A program made the position numbers and the translations under genes. 64,000 nucleotides of DNA from contig CM075770.1 of the NCBI GenBank assembly GCA_037974665.1, positions 65,669,850 to 65,733,849 on the forward strand, in the 5' to 3' direction. This DNA comes from Ehretia macrophylla. Taxonomy: Eukaryota > Streptophyta > Magnoliopsida > Boraginales > Ehretiaceae. A model generated the notes under the pieces. That model saw only the letters and a list, made by a program, of their open reading frames with translations. It searched no databases and was not told where the DNA came from. Positions within the stretch are counted from its first letter, which is position 1, and every line of letters starts with the position of its first letter. Below, piece by piece: positions 34,084 to 45,542 of the stretch.

Positions 34084-34512
34084 TTATAACGCCCGCGCAA
34101 TTATAATTCAATTTATTACAATTATCAATGGCATATCAAGCAAACATATAAAGATCACGTATATGTAGCATTTAGGGCGCATCGTTTAGATAATCATGAA
34201 ACCATTACCCACCATGTTGAAGGACTCAACCTGGTCATATACTAAGGAAAGGTGTAAAGATACCTTAAAACAACTCAAAATGACAATAGAATGCAAGCAA
34301 AAATGAAGCTATGAAGTAAACTCAACTCATTTACAATAGTCTAATTTAGGAGCTAATTTTACCTACATTACCAAAATCCAATTAATCTTATTTTTGTCTA
34401 GAATCGAAGGTTATTGAAAGTAGATAACTCTAGCATCAAACGGAATGCAATTCGGAGTTGAAACGAATGAGATACGGCCTCCGGAAAATCACTGCGCAGA
34501 GTTGTCAAACAT

Positions 34513-34634
34513 CCCGGCGCTGGAGCCTTTATCCGGGCGCCCGAAAAAAGCAAGTAACGCCCGGATCGAAGCTTTCTGCCGGGCGTTGAGGCCTCTATCC
34601 GGGCGACCAGATAGGGGCTGTAACGCCTGGATAG
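34513..34634. repeat. GC-rich CCGGGCG cluster in the left LTR
   Basis: A 120-bp patch with repeated TATCCGGGCG and AACGCC(C/T)GGAT motifs in both orientations, strikingly GC-rich against an AT-rich LTR. An inverted copy lies at 40211-40336 in the rearranged right LTR. Confidence 0.75.
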
Positions 34635-35194
34635 CTGCACGGGAAGAACATAATTTCCACCAAAAACATTCTAACAATTCACACAACCTCCTACAACCAA
34701 TTAAGCATGTTCAATGTAGCTTATGGGCATCATATAAGGACTCAAAGTCAATGAAAACCACCCAACAACATCAATCAACAACCAACTCACCGAGAAATCA
34801 ACATAGCAAACAATCATCAAAATCAACCTTCAAAAACACCAAGAACACCAAGAACACTGACTAAACCCAATAGGCTTGCCTTTCAATTTCAACATCAAAT
34901 ACAAGCTAAATGCATCATATCATATACAAGAACCACATCTATCCCCTCAATCAACTCGTCCAACTCTTCACACAAGTTCAACAAGTTCTTAGATCTACAA
35001 CACAAAATACACTCAATCATCCTTTGAGCTCCATACAAACATATAAGCAAGATTAACTAATACATTTATAACATGAAATATTGGATGAGCTTTAAAACTT
35101 TGAATGGAAACTCCCTCACCTTAGATGTTGAGCAAATAAGCAAAAGATGTGTTAGAACTTGCTATGAAATGCAAAAGAATGGTTGAAATAGCTT

Positions 35195-35365
35195 AAGCTC
35201 CTTTCTTTCATCTTCTTCTTCTTTCTTCTATCTTTTTCTTTCTTCTTTGGTCGAATTTCTGAGTGTGGGGTGTGTAGTGTGTGTATCATGTGAGTGTGTG
35301 TGTTTTCTGGTGTGTGTGTATGTTGCAGAATTTTAGTGTGTGTGGGTGGTGTAGTGTGTGTTGAG
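35195..35365. repeat. Pyrimidine tract and TG microsatellite
   Basis: CTT-rich tract (about 35198-35250) followed by interrupted TGTG runs to 35365. The right LTR carries the reverse complement (CA-rich then AGA-rich) at 39470-39650, part of its inverted segment. Confidence 0.85.
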
Positions 35366-35803
35366 ATATTAACCAATTTTTGCCTAAGGACAAGAGTGCC
35401 CCTCAACTAGCTTGTGTATTACTAGTTTGCCATCATAGAGTTAATTCTAACTATCTTGGTTTTAGTTAGTTACTCTAGTTGATTATTGAACTTAGTTGGT
35501 TCCAATTACTAGTTACACGATATAATTTACTCACGTGCACGTTAAATGATGAAATGCACGTAAATCGAGATAAATGCACATAAATCAATTTAAAACATAT
35601 AAAATGATTTAATTATTATCTACGTTACCCAAATTACTCAAGGATACATACTTGAATTTAAATGCACGGTAATCGAGGCATAGGCACGTAAAACGATATA
35701 AATTCATATTAGTTGAAATAAAGATATGTTAAATGATGCAAAAATGTATGAAATGTTATAAAATGCATGTAAGCTCGGTACGGGCTCGGTACGGGGTTTC
35801 ACA

Positions 35804-35814
35804 TCCCCCCCTCC
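35804..35814 (-). other. Polypurine tract of the 33318 element
   Basis: TCCCCCCCTCC on the + strand, that is GGAGGGGGGGA on the minus strand, directly before the LTR start TGTGAAACCCC. It fixes the element's orientation. Confidence 0.85.
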
Positions 35815-35820
35815 TTAATA

Positions 35821-35840
35821 GAATTGCACCCTCGCAATTC
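35821..35840 (-). other. Hairpin upstream of polypurine tract (33318 element)
   Basis: GAATTGC-ACCCTC-GCAATTC: perfect 7-bp stem, 6-nt loop, in the same place relative to the polypurine tract as in the other families here. Confidence 0.7.
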
Positions 35841-36710
35841 CTTCTTCATTCTCGGATAAACTCGAATGCTGAAAGCAATCCAGGAATACCAACCAACAAA
35901 TAAGAATCTGGTTCTGTGAAAATAACCGGCCAACTACAATTGCAACACCACTTGTAAGAATTCAAATGACCGCTGAGGGAGAACACTAATCAACAACCCC
36001 ACATAAAAAACTCTAGACAACGTTGTATACGAAACCCAAGCACGAATACCATATATATATATCAAATAAGAATTCCAGATAGGAGTGTCGAATACTGAAG
36101 TCCGACTATCAAACAAAAGTTCTCATAGGAAGGCCCAATAAGAATTCCGAGAAAAGAGGCCAAATAAAAGCTCTGAATAAGAACACCAAGGGAATACTCA
36201 ATAAGAAACCGAAATCGAGAATTCCAAAATGGAACACCAACTATGATTGCCGAAGATGGATATCAAATAAGAAGGTTATGTAGAATCTCAAATATTTGAT
36301 ATCAGTTGCCAGATAAGGATTCCAAACGATAATCTCCAAATAAGAGTACCAAATAAGAATCTTAATAGTTAATAGCTTCGCGGTAGGGTGGCAATTTTAT
36401 AACCCGATCAACATGAATACCACAAGACACTTCACAAGTCAATCCATTCCCCTATAATTGCATCATTTTTAACAAAAGTAGAATAAGGGCAACAACGACT
36501 CTTAACTTCCAACCGAAATTCCCCTTGTTACAACTTCATACACTACTCGATCACCAGCTTAACATCATGCATATACGGACTTCAATTAGGTAAAACAACT
36601 CCCTACTTGCATATTAACACGTTGCACTCAAGGTAATATAAGAAAAGTACGGGCAACTTCGAGGTCAATCAATATTTTAGCTCATAGGTTTATAAATATG
36701 GTTTACCTTC
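35841..36710 (-). repeat. 3' internal region with TTATTGG-rich degenerate repeat
   Basis: Read on the minus strand this is rich in TTATT(G)GG and GGAATTCTTATT words, like 19640-20700 of the unrelated-looking LTR element. No coding frame of note. It occupies the place where pol and any downstream frame would be. Confidence 0.7.
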
Positions 36711-36714
36711 AACC

Positions 36715-37340
36715 ATGGCTACTGCTTGCAGGCTGAACACGATTCCTCTGCCATCTAGGACATTCTTTGGCTCGGTGTTGGACACTCCCACATCCAAGGC
36801 ACCTGCCAGACATTTTCCAACACTGGGCTCCAGTGTGCCCTTTTCAGTTGCAATGAGTACACATGACGATCTGAGAGGTAGTCACACTTGTTGATGTACC
36901 ACGAGCTGATTGGGTGGCTGAGGTTTCTTGTTGTGGCCTAGCATCAACTGGTCCTGCTTGACTCTGGCCATGACTCTAAGTGCCTTTACTGATAATCGGC
37001 CGTTGTGTTTTCCTTCGTTTCATACAATCTTTCTTCTGACCCCTACTCGATTGACCCAACCCTGCCATTTTCTTTTTCCTTCCTTTCTCCGCTATTGTTG
37101 CAGCAAAAAGGGCCTCACCGTAGGTGGAAAGCTGTAGAAGAACCAAGTTGTCTCGAATCTCTGGCCTCAACCCTTGAATAAACCTTCAGATTCTCTTTTC
37201 TGTAGTCTGTATCATTCCCGGAGCATAATGTGACAATTGATTGAACCAAGCTTCATACTGCACAACAGTCAGATCCCCTTTTTGAAAGTCATGAACTCAT
37301 TCCTCTAAAGTTTTCCCTTGATTCTGAGGGTTCTTCCAAC
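36715..37340 (-). pseudogene. gag: gag remnant of a Ty3/gypsy element
   Basis: Minus-strand frame recognisable by the capsid-like stretch VQYEAWFNQLSHYAPGM, then LRPEIRDNLVLLQLSTYGEA, and by two zinc knuckles: CTHCN-stop-KGHTGAQC and CLGCGSVQHRAKEC (each CX2CX4HX4C). At least four in-frame stops interrupt it (at about 37300, 37188, 36978 and inside the first knuckle). The N-terminal half of gag and all of pol are missing. In this family gag forms the particle that packages the element RNA. The homologous stretch of the nested element's gag is VAQYEARFDRLSRYAQYM, so the lineages are related but distinct. Confidence 0.85.
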
Positions 37341-38238
37341 CATTCTTACTTCACCAAAAAGAGGCACCCCAATATGATATGTACATATGCAATTATGTTA
37401 TATGAAGAACAAGTATGTACTTATATGATCGTACTACATATAATAACTATAATTTAATGCATAACTATTATATGATGCAACATTATCACTAATGTACATC
37501 CTAACATACATGAAACAGTTATAATATAACAAGTATCTAAAGCATACAGTACACATAAATCACATAGACACGTTATTCACATAGAACCCATGGTTCACAT
37601 TTGATTTACGCAGCACATAATACATGCGCACATACTCCTCAAGACAAGCACACATCAGAATTATAACCCGACCATCCGAGGTCTCTATCTCTGCCTACAA
37701 GCAATTTAAGTCCCAACTCTCCATGGTCTTACGTCCATCAGAGCCCTTGATCACCTTCACAATCATCTACATACAACCATTAAGGAATTAAAACTCCAAT
37801 CATAGTTCTTTATAACCATAAATTCATCAACTTGTTCACAAGTGATGTTAACTCTAAGGGTTAAGATTAATCTTACCAACATTCTATTAATCTCTCAAAG
37901 GTCCACTATGTTTAAAATAACTTAGTCTAATCCAACCCTTATAATCCATAGATAGATCCATAAGTAACCCCTAAGGATAGAATAACTCCAAATGTATATC
38001 AACCATTATTAGTCATTATAGGTACTCTAAGATCGGGGTTTACAACCTACATCACATCAAGGTCATCCTTGTAGCCCTTTACATTAACCAAAATAAGTAA
38101 CAGAGCACATTGAACAAGTTTTCACATAGCACATAAACACATTGAACAAGCATAATCAATCAAAACACATATCACTTATGGACTACTACCCACTGACCAG
38201 GGGTTCTAAACCCGGACTACACCTAGTTTGCCAATTAA
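37341..38238 (-). other. Leader of the 33318 element, no gene seen
   Basis: AT-rich sequence between the gag remnant and the primer site. I see no coding frame, RNA gene or strong repeat. It replaces the first half of gag, pointing to an internal deletion or exchange. Confidence 0.6.
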
Positions 38239-38250
38239 GCTCTGATACCA
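38239..38250 (-). other. Primer binding site (initiator Met tRNA type)
   Basis: GCTCTGATACCA on the + strand, TGGTATCAGAGC on the minus strand, three bases inside the right LTR. This matches the usual plant gypsy primer site complementary to the 3' end of initiator Met tRNA. Confidence 0.88.
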
Positions 38251-39188
38251 CTTTGTCATGACCCTATTTTCTTAATTATTGAAATGGTCTCTGATACCAC
38301 AATAATGATAGGGAATTAAAATTTAAGCTTACAAATCCTCAAGCGTTTTGGGATCGTGATGCCACGGGCTTAAGAAGATGACTCTGCCTAAGTCCGTTAA
38401 GGCACAATACAATTGCTCGAGCACTATTAACCATAAAATAAAACATCAATCCATATATTACATAACCCCCATTATACAAACTTCATCACTAATAAATAAT
38501 AATACAACCACCAAGTTCAAATTACAAGACCTAGATTCACTACGTTACTTCACATAGGTCTAGCTACTACAACTAGGCCTCAAAAGAGTAATGTATAGAA
38601 TTAGTTACATAGTTAAGTGTCCACAAGATTAATACATTACATCAAATAAATCACATGCCTAGCTCATTCGATTACAACAAAAGGTTGACCAAAATGAACA
38701 ACTATTCTCAAGTTAAGCTCCAGCTCCAGACAACCTGTAATGGTGAAAAAGAGGGTAAGCTAGATCCTCGCATATAGCTCAGTGAAGAGGTGAACAAGGA
38801 AGGGTTTTCGTAAAGGTTTTATCTTTTCGTAAACAGTTGATAAAACATGACATGCACATATCCAAGCAAAATATTCTTACCACAAGCCTTTAATCAATCG
38901 TGAGAGGGTCGAGATATACCGGTAAATCCAGAGGTCTCGTCACTTCCTCTATTATCAATGGGAGGGTCAAGATATACTGGCAAATCCGGAGGTCTCGTCA
39001 CTTCCTCCATTAACAATGGTTATAACTGCCGCGCAATTATAATTCAATTTATTACAATTATCAATGGCATATCAAGCAAACATATAAAGATCACGTATAT
39101 GTAGCATTTAGGGCGCATCGTTTAGATAATCATGAAACCATTACCCACCATGTTGAAGGACTCAACCTGGTCATATACTAAGGAAAGG

Positions 39189-39301
39189 TGTAAAGATACC
39201 TTAAAACAACTCAAAATGACAATAGAATGCAAGCAAAAATGAAGCTATGAAGTAAACTCAACTCATTTACAATAGTCTAACTTAGGAGCTAATTTTACCT
39301 A
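39189..39301. repeat. Inversion-flanking repeat A, direct copy
   Basis: About 112 bp from TGTAAAGATACC to ATTTTACCTA, in the normal LTR position (left-LTR match 34252-34363). Its reverse complement lies at 52492-52603. Confidence 0.85.
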
Positions 39302-39304
39302 CTA

Positions 39305-39351
39305 GTAAATTATATCGTGTAACTAGTAATTGGAACCAACTAAGTTCAATA
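39305..39351. repeat. Inversion-flanking repeat B, inverted copy
   Basis: Reverse complement of 52604-52648; left-LTR match near 35486-35530. It opens the inverted segment. Confidence 0.82.
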
Positions 39352-40435
39352 ATCAACTAGAGTAACTAAACTAAAACCAAGATAGTTAGAATTAACTCTA
39401 TAATGGCAAACTAGTAATACACAAGCTAGTTGAGGGGCACTCTTGTCCTTAGGCAAAAATTGGTTAATATCTCAACACACACTACACCACCCACACACAC
39501 TAAAATTCTGCAACACACACACACACACCTGGAAATACACACACTCACACGATACACACACTACACACCCTACACTCAGAAATTTGACCAAAGAAGAAAG
39601 AAAGAGAGAGAAGAAATAAGAAGGAGAAGAAGAAGAGGAAAGAAAGGAGCTTAAGCTATTTCAACCATTCTTTTGCATTTGCTAGCAAGTTTTAACACAT
39701 CTTTTGCTTATTTTCTCAACATCTAAGGTGAGGGAGTTTTCATTCAAAGTTTTAAAGCTCATCCAAGATTTCATGTTATAAATGTATTAGTTAATCTTGC
39801 TTATATGTTCATATGGAGCTCAAGGGATGATTGAGTGTATTTTGTGTTGTAGATCTAAGAACTTGTTGAACTTGTGTGAAGAGTTGGAGGAGTTGATTGA
39901 GGGGATAGATGTGGTTCTTGTATATGATAGGATGCATTTAGCTTGTATTCAATGTTGAAATTGAAAGGCAAGCCTATTGGGTTTAGTCAGTGTTCTTGGT
40001 GTTCTTGGTGTTTTTGAAGGTTGATTTTGATGATTGTTTGCTATGTTGATTTCTTGGTGAGTTGGTTGTTGATTGATGTTGTTGGGTGGTTTTGATTGAG
40101 TTTGAGTCCTTATATGATGCCTATAAGCTACATTGAACATGCTTAATTGGTTGTAGGAGGTTGTGTGAATTGTTAGAATGTTTTTGGTGGAAATTATGTT
40201 CTTCCCGTGCAGCTATCCAGGTGTTACAGCCCCTATCTGGTCGCCCGGATAGAGGCCTCAACGCCCGGCAGAAAACTCCAATCCAGGCGTTACCCGCTTC
40301 ATCCTGTCGACCGGATGAAGGCCCCAACGCCCGGATGTTTGACAACTCTGCACAGTGATTTTCTGGAGGCTATATCTCATTCGTTTCAACTCCGAATTGC
40401 ATTCCGTTTGATTCTAGAGTTATCTACTTTTGAGA

Positions 40436-43400
40436 TGTGAGGCCCGACCCCGATTTGCGTGTGATACCTCATTTCGTGTGCCCTAATCTAGATTTGCGTG
40501 CTTTGACCTAGGTTTAAGAATTGTGCTCATTTTATGTGCCATGCATTGAATTACGTGCATTCATTTAGGTTTGCGTGCATTTACTTGAAAAACGTATGTT
40601 CGTCTCGTAGTTTGTGTCCTACCTCGTAGTACGTGCCCTAGACCTAGGAAAGCGTGCCCTCATGCTAATTAAGAAAGCTTCTTACACGGAGCACTAGACT
40701 ATTAAACAATCCTACAAAATCCACTATCAATATTATAATCCTAATTCACCTCACTAGAAGACAAAAATCACGCTAATTAAGAAAGCTTCTTACACGGAGC
40801 ACTAGACTATTAAACAATCCTACAAAATCCACTATCAATATTATAATCCTAATTCAACTCACTAGAAGACAAAAAATTCACTAAGCACTAGACATTCCTT
40901 ATTCTTTATTCCTTATTCTTTTTGCACTTTCAAGACACAATTAAATAACATCCAAAACATGACAAAAATTCAGATTATTGAGAAGCTTTGGCCGACCACT
41001 ATGTGGTTTCTTTGCATGCATGTTTAATTCAAAATGATTCTAGACAAGTCATGACACAAAAACACTTATCAATGCATAAAAAAATTTCTCAAAACCACTT
41101 CAATTTCCTCTCCTTGTTCGACCAAACAACCATTGCCCATGCTAGCAATTTAAAATCACTCCTTGAAGACACAAAAAGACTGAAAATGGGCTGCCCAAGG
41201 CCGACCATATGCTTGAAACAATGCAAAACATCACTCTTTGTCATTCTTTGTCATATTCTCTCATTTCTTCCTCAATCTTCTCTCTCTCCCTCTCATTCTC
41301 CTCACCATATCTCGGCCTTGGCTGAGCTCTCACCATCTCTTGCTCATTTTCATCAACTCATGGTGCATCCAGACAAGCAACAATCAAAGAAACTCAAGCA
41401 AACAAGCTAGGATACGAAAATCACACATGCATGTCCTTTGAAGTTTTCATTTCGGCCCTAGGTGAGTTTTTAAGCTTCCATTTCTTTTCTTCTTGTTCTA
41501 ACCCCATGCATGTACTAAGAGCTTGGTCACTAAGCTAGGAAAAATAGAGAAAATCTAGTTGGAATCTCGGCTAGGCAAAGGAGAAGAAGAAAAGTTTGCT
41601 TCAACAAGTGTTTGTGCATCCTCTTGGTTGATTGCTAAGGTGAGGGCTAAAAACTTTTGAAAATCCTTCAAAAATTCACATGCATGATCATAAATGTATG
41701 TCTTTGCTTCTGTACTTGAGTTGTATGTTCGTTCATAAGCTTCTTCAACCATGCATGGCAAGATCTTGGCTTGAAACTGATGATAGGAGAAGTCAGATTA
41801 TGTGACAGCTCTCTGACCAGTTGTTCCGAGATAAGTTTTGCTAGGAAAATGATGTTGAAAATGCATGAAAATTGGTAAGTGACTAGTTTTGCCAGTTCTG
41901 AACATTTTTCACTGAAATAGGGCAAAGCTAATTCTGACTCTAATGTCCTCAAAATGGAAAATCTTTAAAATGTATCCAAATCTGGAAATCTGGAAAAAAA
42001 TGAAGCAGGTTTTGACAGATGCATTGACCTTGTAGAACGAACCAGATTTGACTTAGTAAATGATGTCAAAAATGCATGAAATTTTGTGTGCTGCTATATT
42101 TTTCAGTTCTTGACATTTTTGTCAGAAATGGACTAAGGCTAAATCTGACCCTAAGGACCTAAAAAACGTCAATTATCGAAATGTGTGCAAATCTGGACAG
42201 TTTTGTGCTATCCCACTGTTTCGGCTATAACTAACGATCTCGAACTCCAAATGATGCAAGGTTTGTTTCTGATTTTAGTTCACTTCTTAAGATTTAATTT
42301 GACATCTTATTCACTGGAATTGGAGATTTTTTTTCTTATCTTAATGATTGTGAGAAAACGGCCTATTGCAGTAAGGGTTTCACTTAGTGTTGTGCTTAGA
42401 AAATTGTTGTGATTTCTCTTGTTGAATTAAATGCTTGGGATTGTAGCTTTGGGATGTTGTGTGGACTGTTTTGAATTTTTGAGGATGTTGGATTAAATGA
42501 TGCGTAGCTTGAGATTGACCTTGAGTTGGTTTTGGGCTTAAATTGCACGGATATGCACGAAATGGAAACCCTAATGACTAGGTAGTCTTGCTAAGTGATG
42601 ATCATTTGGATATTGTGTGGAATTATATTCTTAGTAGGCTGCCCGTAGATGCGCTTATAACCTTAAATGTAATTTTGATCATTGCATGTTGATAAATAGG
42701 CTTTTACTGCATCCGAACCCACGTATATGTTGTTCGATATTGAATAATCCTATCACCTGCTTACGTGGACTTCGAAATGAGTTATATGGCTTGATTTACA
42801 TGTGTTACATGGCTGCGCGTTTAATGTTCATATAACTCTATATGCCTTTCAAGTGAAATTACTTGTCTTGTCGTGTCCTGCATGTTTGCTTGTCAATGTG
42901 CAATCTTATGACTGTCCGGAGGCAACCTACTTTGTTGACCTCCTAACGTGATATGTTAATGTCATAAATGTGCACTGCATACAAGGTTGCAACCTTTCCT
43001 GTCGGCATAGTAGCGATCACGCATACCGGGCAGCATCGGGCTTGCCGGTGCACACGTGACTACCATGGTCCTATTCCCTCTCTCGCTTGGGGGCTAGACT
43101 TCCTCGGAGAGTTGGGTCGTAGGATTTCGGGGTACATCCGGAGTACACCCACTTGGCGTGTTAAGGGGATGATTTGAAGTCGGCCGTAACAATTGATTTT
43201 GGAACTGATCTGAGAGCAAAAGCTCACTGTATCCTTTTACTATGTGTATAAGTACTCTCGCTTGGTTCCTAGAGAACCTTAGGGAGGAAAGACTGGTATT
43301 TATGTTCCTGTACTTATATTATTGTTATATTCATTCTTGCAAAAGGATTTCATAAGTTGAATCGAAAAATGAGTTTCAAAACCTATTTCTCGTTCCCCCT

Positions 43401-44103
43401 CGCTGAGTTCATAAGGACTCACCCTCTTTTATCATCTCAGGTGAAGAAGATCCAGAACAGGTACTCGAGGACGGTGTGCCTAACGATGAATCCTTGGAGT
43501 GATTGCCTGTCTTGTGTGCTTTGCGTGATTGTGGCTACTTGTGAACTCTATGCTACTTGAAGACTATTTCTTTTACGTTGCTTGCTATTTGTAATGTAAA
43601 AAGACCCCCGTTGTAATTTGGGGTCTAATTTTGGTTTGTACTGATATTGCTAGACAGACACTAGACACTACTATGATCGTTTTGCTACTATTACTGCTAG
43701 TATCTATCATAGGTTATGACGTATTAGGTAAGGACTAAGTAAATGAACCTATCCAATCTTAAACAGGTACACGCTTTTAACCTAAGATCAACAGGTACTT
43801 TTGTAACGAGGATAAATAAATCAAACGAGACATCGAGATAACCAATAGGCATTTCAATTGATGTTAAATGGTAATCCTAGTTGGAAATGAAATTGAGATT
43901 AGAGAAATTTGAGGCGTTTAGAGAATTAGGCCAAACCAAAGAGCCCAATTACAGCCGTTATGCTGCCGGTTTTCCAGAAAATTTTGGAGTTTAGGCCAAA
44001 ACATTAAGTGTTAAATCTTCATGAACGGCTAAGTATGAGACGTGTCTGGAACGTTTAGATCACACCCTAGTCTAACCTTTATAGGCCGGATTGGGGCGTG
44101 ACA
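40436..44103 (+). repeat. 5' LTR of the nested gypsy element (3668 bp)
   Basis: TGTGAGGCCCG to GGGCGTGACA. It is longer than the 3' LTR mostly because of a 108-bp internal duplication. Over the first 250 bp I count about 13 differences from the 3' LTR, mostly transitions, so insertion is not very recent. Frames of up to 140 codons within it have no recognisable domain. Confidence 0.92.
40662..40876. repeat. 108-bp tandem duplication in the 5' LTR
   Basis: Two copies starting A(T/C)GCTAATTAAGAAAGC at 40662 and 40770. The 3' LTR has a single copy (near 49120), so the duplication arose after insertion. Confidence 0.88.
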
Positions 44104-44117
44104 CCTTAGAACTAGAA

Positions 44118-44129
44118 TGGTATCAGAGC
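44118..44129 (+). other. Primer binding site of the nested gypsy element
   Basis: TGGTATCAGAGC, 14 bases after the end of the 5' LTR, preceded by CCTTAGAACTAGAA. Complementary to the initiator Met tRNA 3' end as usual in plant gypsy elements. The following 237 bases to 44366 are an untranslated leader. Confidence 0.9.
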
Positions 44130-44366
44130 TTAGATTGCTTAAGTCGGGTTTAACTCTCGGACCGTGGGTAGAGCGCTAAGATAATTAGGATGACTTGCTT
44201 ATATGTTATTGTGTGATAATGTTAAATGTGCCTTCTATGTGTTATATGTTTAAGTGATTAACATGCCTTAGTTGTTTCTAGAAATATATCTATATTGCAT
44301 ATCTTATGCATTAAATTCTTAATTGTCATATTTCAATAAATGGTGCATCGTAATCTATGCCTATAG

Positions 44367-45368
44367 ATGGCTGGCCCTAGCACCCATACTACTAATAGGA
44401 GTGGTGAACCCCAAGAGACCGGAGATGCCTATCAAACTAATCCCAGTATAGTTATGTTTAACATGATGGCAAATGCCATGGATCGTGTATCACGAGTGAT
44501 GGAGCGTCAGGATGCACGTGAAGTCAACAACAACAACAGGAATGAGGGTAACCACGGGAGACATAGCAGAATGAGGGATTTCCTTGACTTTCGCCCGTCT
44601 AAATTTCACGGGGAAGCTGATGATGAGAAAGCAGAGGCTTGGCTGTCCGAGATCGAGAAAATTTTCAGGCCACTTGATTATACTGATGAAGAAAAGGTGG
44701 AGTTTGCTGTATTTCTGTTGCACGGGGATGCCGAGCATTGGTGGCACACTATAGAAGCACTGTGGGAAACTGATCAGACACCTCGCTTGTGGGGTAATTT
44801 CGTTAAGGCATTTAAGGAGAAATATGTACCTGCAGTCTCCAGGCAGAGGCGGGCTGAAGAGTTCATGCACTTGACCCAAGGTAACATGATGGTGGCCCAG
44901 TACGAGGCTCGTTTCGACCGATTGTCCCGTTATGCTCAATATATGGTTAGTACTCCGGAGGTGAAGATGTGGAAATTTACTACTAGATTGAGGCCAGAGA
45001 TTCAGGACCAGTTGGCTTCTCATGACTTTGATACCTATTCTGCCCTCTTTGCTGCTGCCTCTCGAGTTAAGATGAGAAAACTAGATGGAGCCGGTTCAAG
45101 TCAGCCGAACAAGAAACCATACCAGCCTCCAGGTCAGCAGAGGAAATTCCAGAGTCAGAGTCGTAATCAGGGCCCGAGCCAGAACAGACCAGTGAATAAC
45201 CGTGGCCCGACGAAAGCGCCATCAGCCTCTTCCGCCCGCGGATCCACAGGTAGTTCACCTGCTACTCAGTCCGTCAGCTGTTCTTATTGTGACAGGAAGG
45301 GGCATACCGAGGCCCAGTATTGGAGGAAGTCAGGACGATGTATGAGATGTGGTAGTGTTCAGCATTAG
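44367..45368 (+). CDS. gag: Gag polyprotein part, ended by a premature stop
   Basis: 333 codons starting ATG at MAGPSTHTTNRSG. In this family Gag builds the cytoplasmic particle around the element RNA. Visible order: variable N-terminus (1-70); retrotransposon-gag core (about 70-240) with FRPSKFHGEADDEKAEAWL, a WW pair (EHWWHTIEALW) and YEARFDRLSRYA; basic Gln/Ser/Pro-rich linker (240-305); then zinc knuckles. Knuckle 1, CSYCDRKGHTEAQY, has Tyr in place of its last Cys. A TAG at 45366-45368 falls inside knuckle 2, right after CMRCGSVQH; the rest of that knuckle (IKDC) and the protease follow in the same frame. The stop therefore splits what was one gag-pol frame. The 177-codon frame on the opposite strand is an antisense shadow. 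Confidence 0.92.
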   Translation: MAGPSTHTTNRSGEPQETGDAYQTNPSIVMFNMMANAMDRVSRVMERQDAREVNNNNRNEGNHGRHSRMRDFLDFRPSKFHGEADDEKAEAWLSEIEKIFRPLDYTDEEKVEFAVFLLHGDAEHWWHTIEALWETDQTPRLWGNFVKAFKEKYVPAVSRQRRAEEFMHLTQGNMMVAQYEARFDRLSRYAQYMVSTPEVKMWKFTTRLRPEIQDQLASHDFDTYSALFAAASRVKMRKLDGAGSSQPNKKPYQPPGQQRKFQSQSRNQGPSQNRPVNNRGPTKAPSASSARGSTGSSPATQSVSCSYCDRKGHTEAQYWRKSGRCMRCGSVQH

Positions 45369-45542
45369 ATCAAGGATTGCCCTAAACAGAAGGCAGGGCA
45401 GAATCAGGGTAAACCAGCTGGTAGAGGCAAGACTCCAGTTCCTAGAGTCCAGGCTCGAGCCTATGCTATTGAGTGCGAGGAGATTCCAGATGAGACCGCT
45501 GTTGTTGAAGGTACATTCTTCATACTGAATCAACCTGTTAGG

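Larger units (their letters stand above)
33318..35803 (-). repeat. Left LTR (element 3' LTR), 2.49 kb
   Basis: Runs TGTCACGACC to TTTCACA on the + strand. It serves as the uninterrupted reference for the rearranged right LTR. It contains a 58-bp tandem duplication (33968-34083), a GC-rich patch (34513-34634), a pyrimidine tract and a TG-rich stretch (35195-35365). Two partly overlapping frames of 139 and 80 codons in the GC-rich patch have no recognisable domain and are not called genes. Confidence 0.9.
38254..40435 (-). repeat. Right LTR (element 5' LTR), left piece, partly inverted
   Basis: 38254-39301 is collinear with the left LTR. From about 39302 the sequence is the reverse complement of left-LTR positions about 35530 back to 34400, and this inverted part continues at 52440 beyond the nested element. 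The 113-codon-scale frames here mirror the GC-rich patch of the left LTR and are not called genes. Confidence 0.88.

Noticed and set aside
34445..34864. 139-codon frame in the left LTR of the 33318 element
   Set aside because: Its sequence reflects the GC-rich word repeats and the downstream part is low complexity; the inverted copy in the right LTR does not keep the same frame.
40988..41410. 140-codon frame within the 5' LTR of the nested gypsy
   Set aside because: The same stretch in the 3' LTR keeps only a 74-codon frame; no recognisable domain.
44118..44129. tRNA gene suggested by TGGTATCAGAGC
   Set aside because: Only the 12-base primer-site complement is present, with no cloverleaf; the same holds for 38239-38250.
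44490..45023. 177-codon frame opposite to gag
   Set aside because: Antisense shadow of a real coding region with gag codon structure on the + strand.
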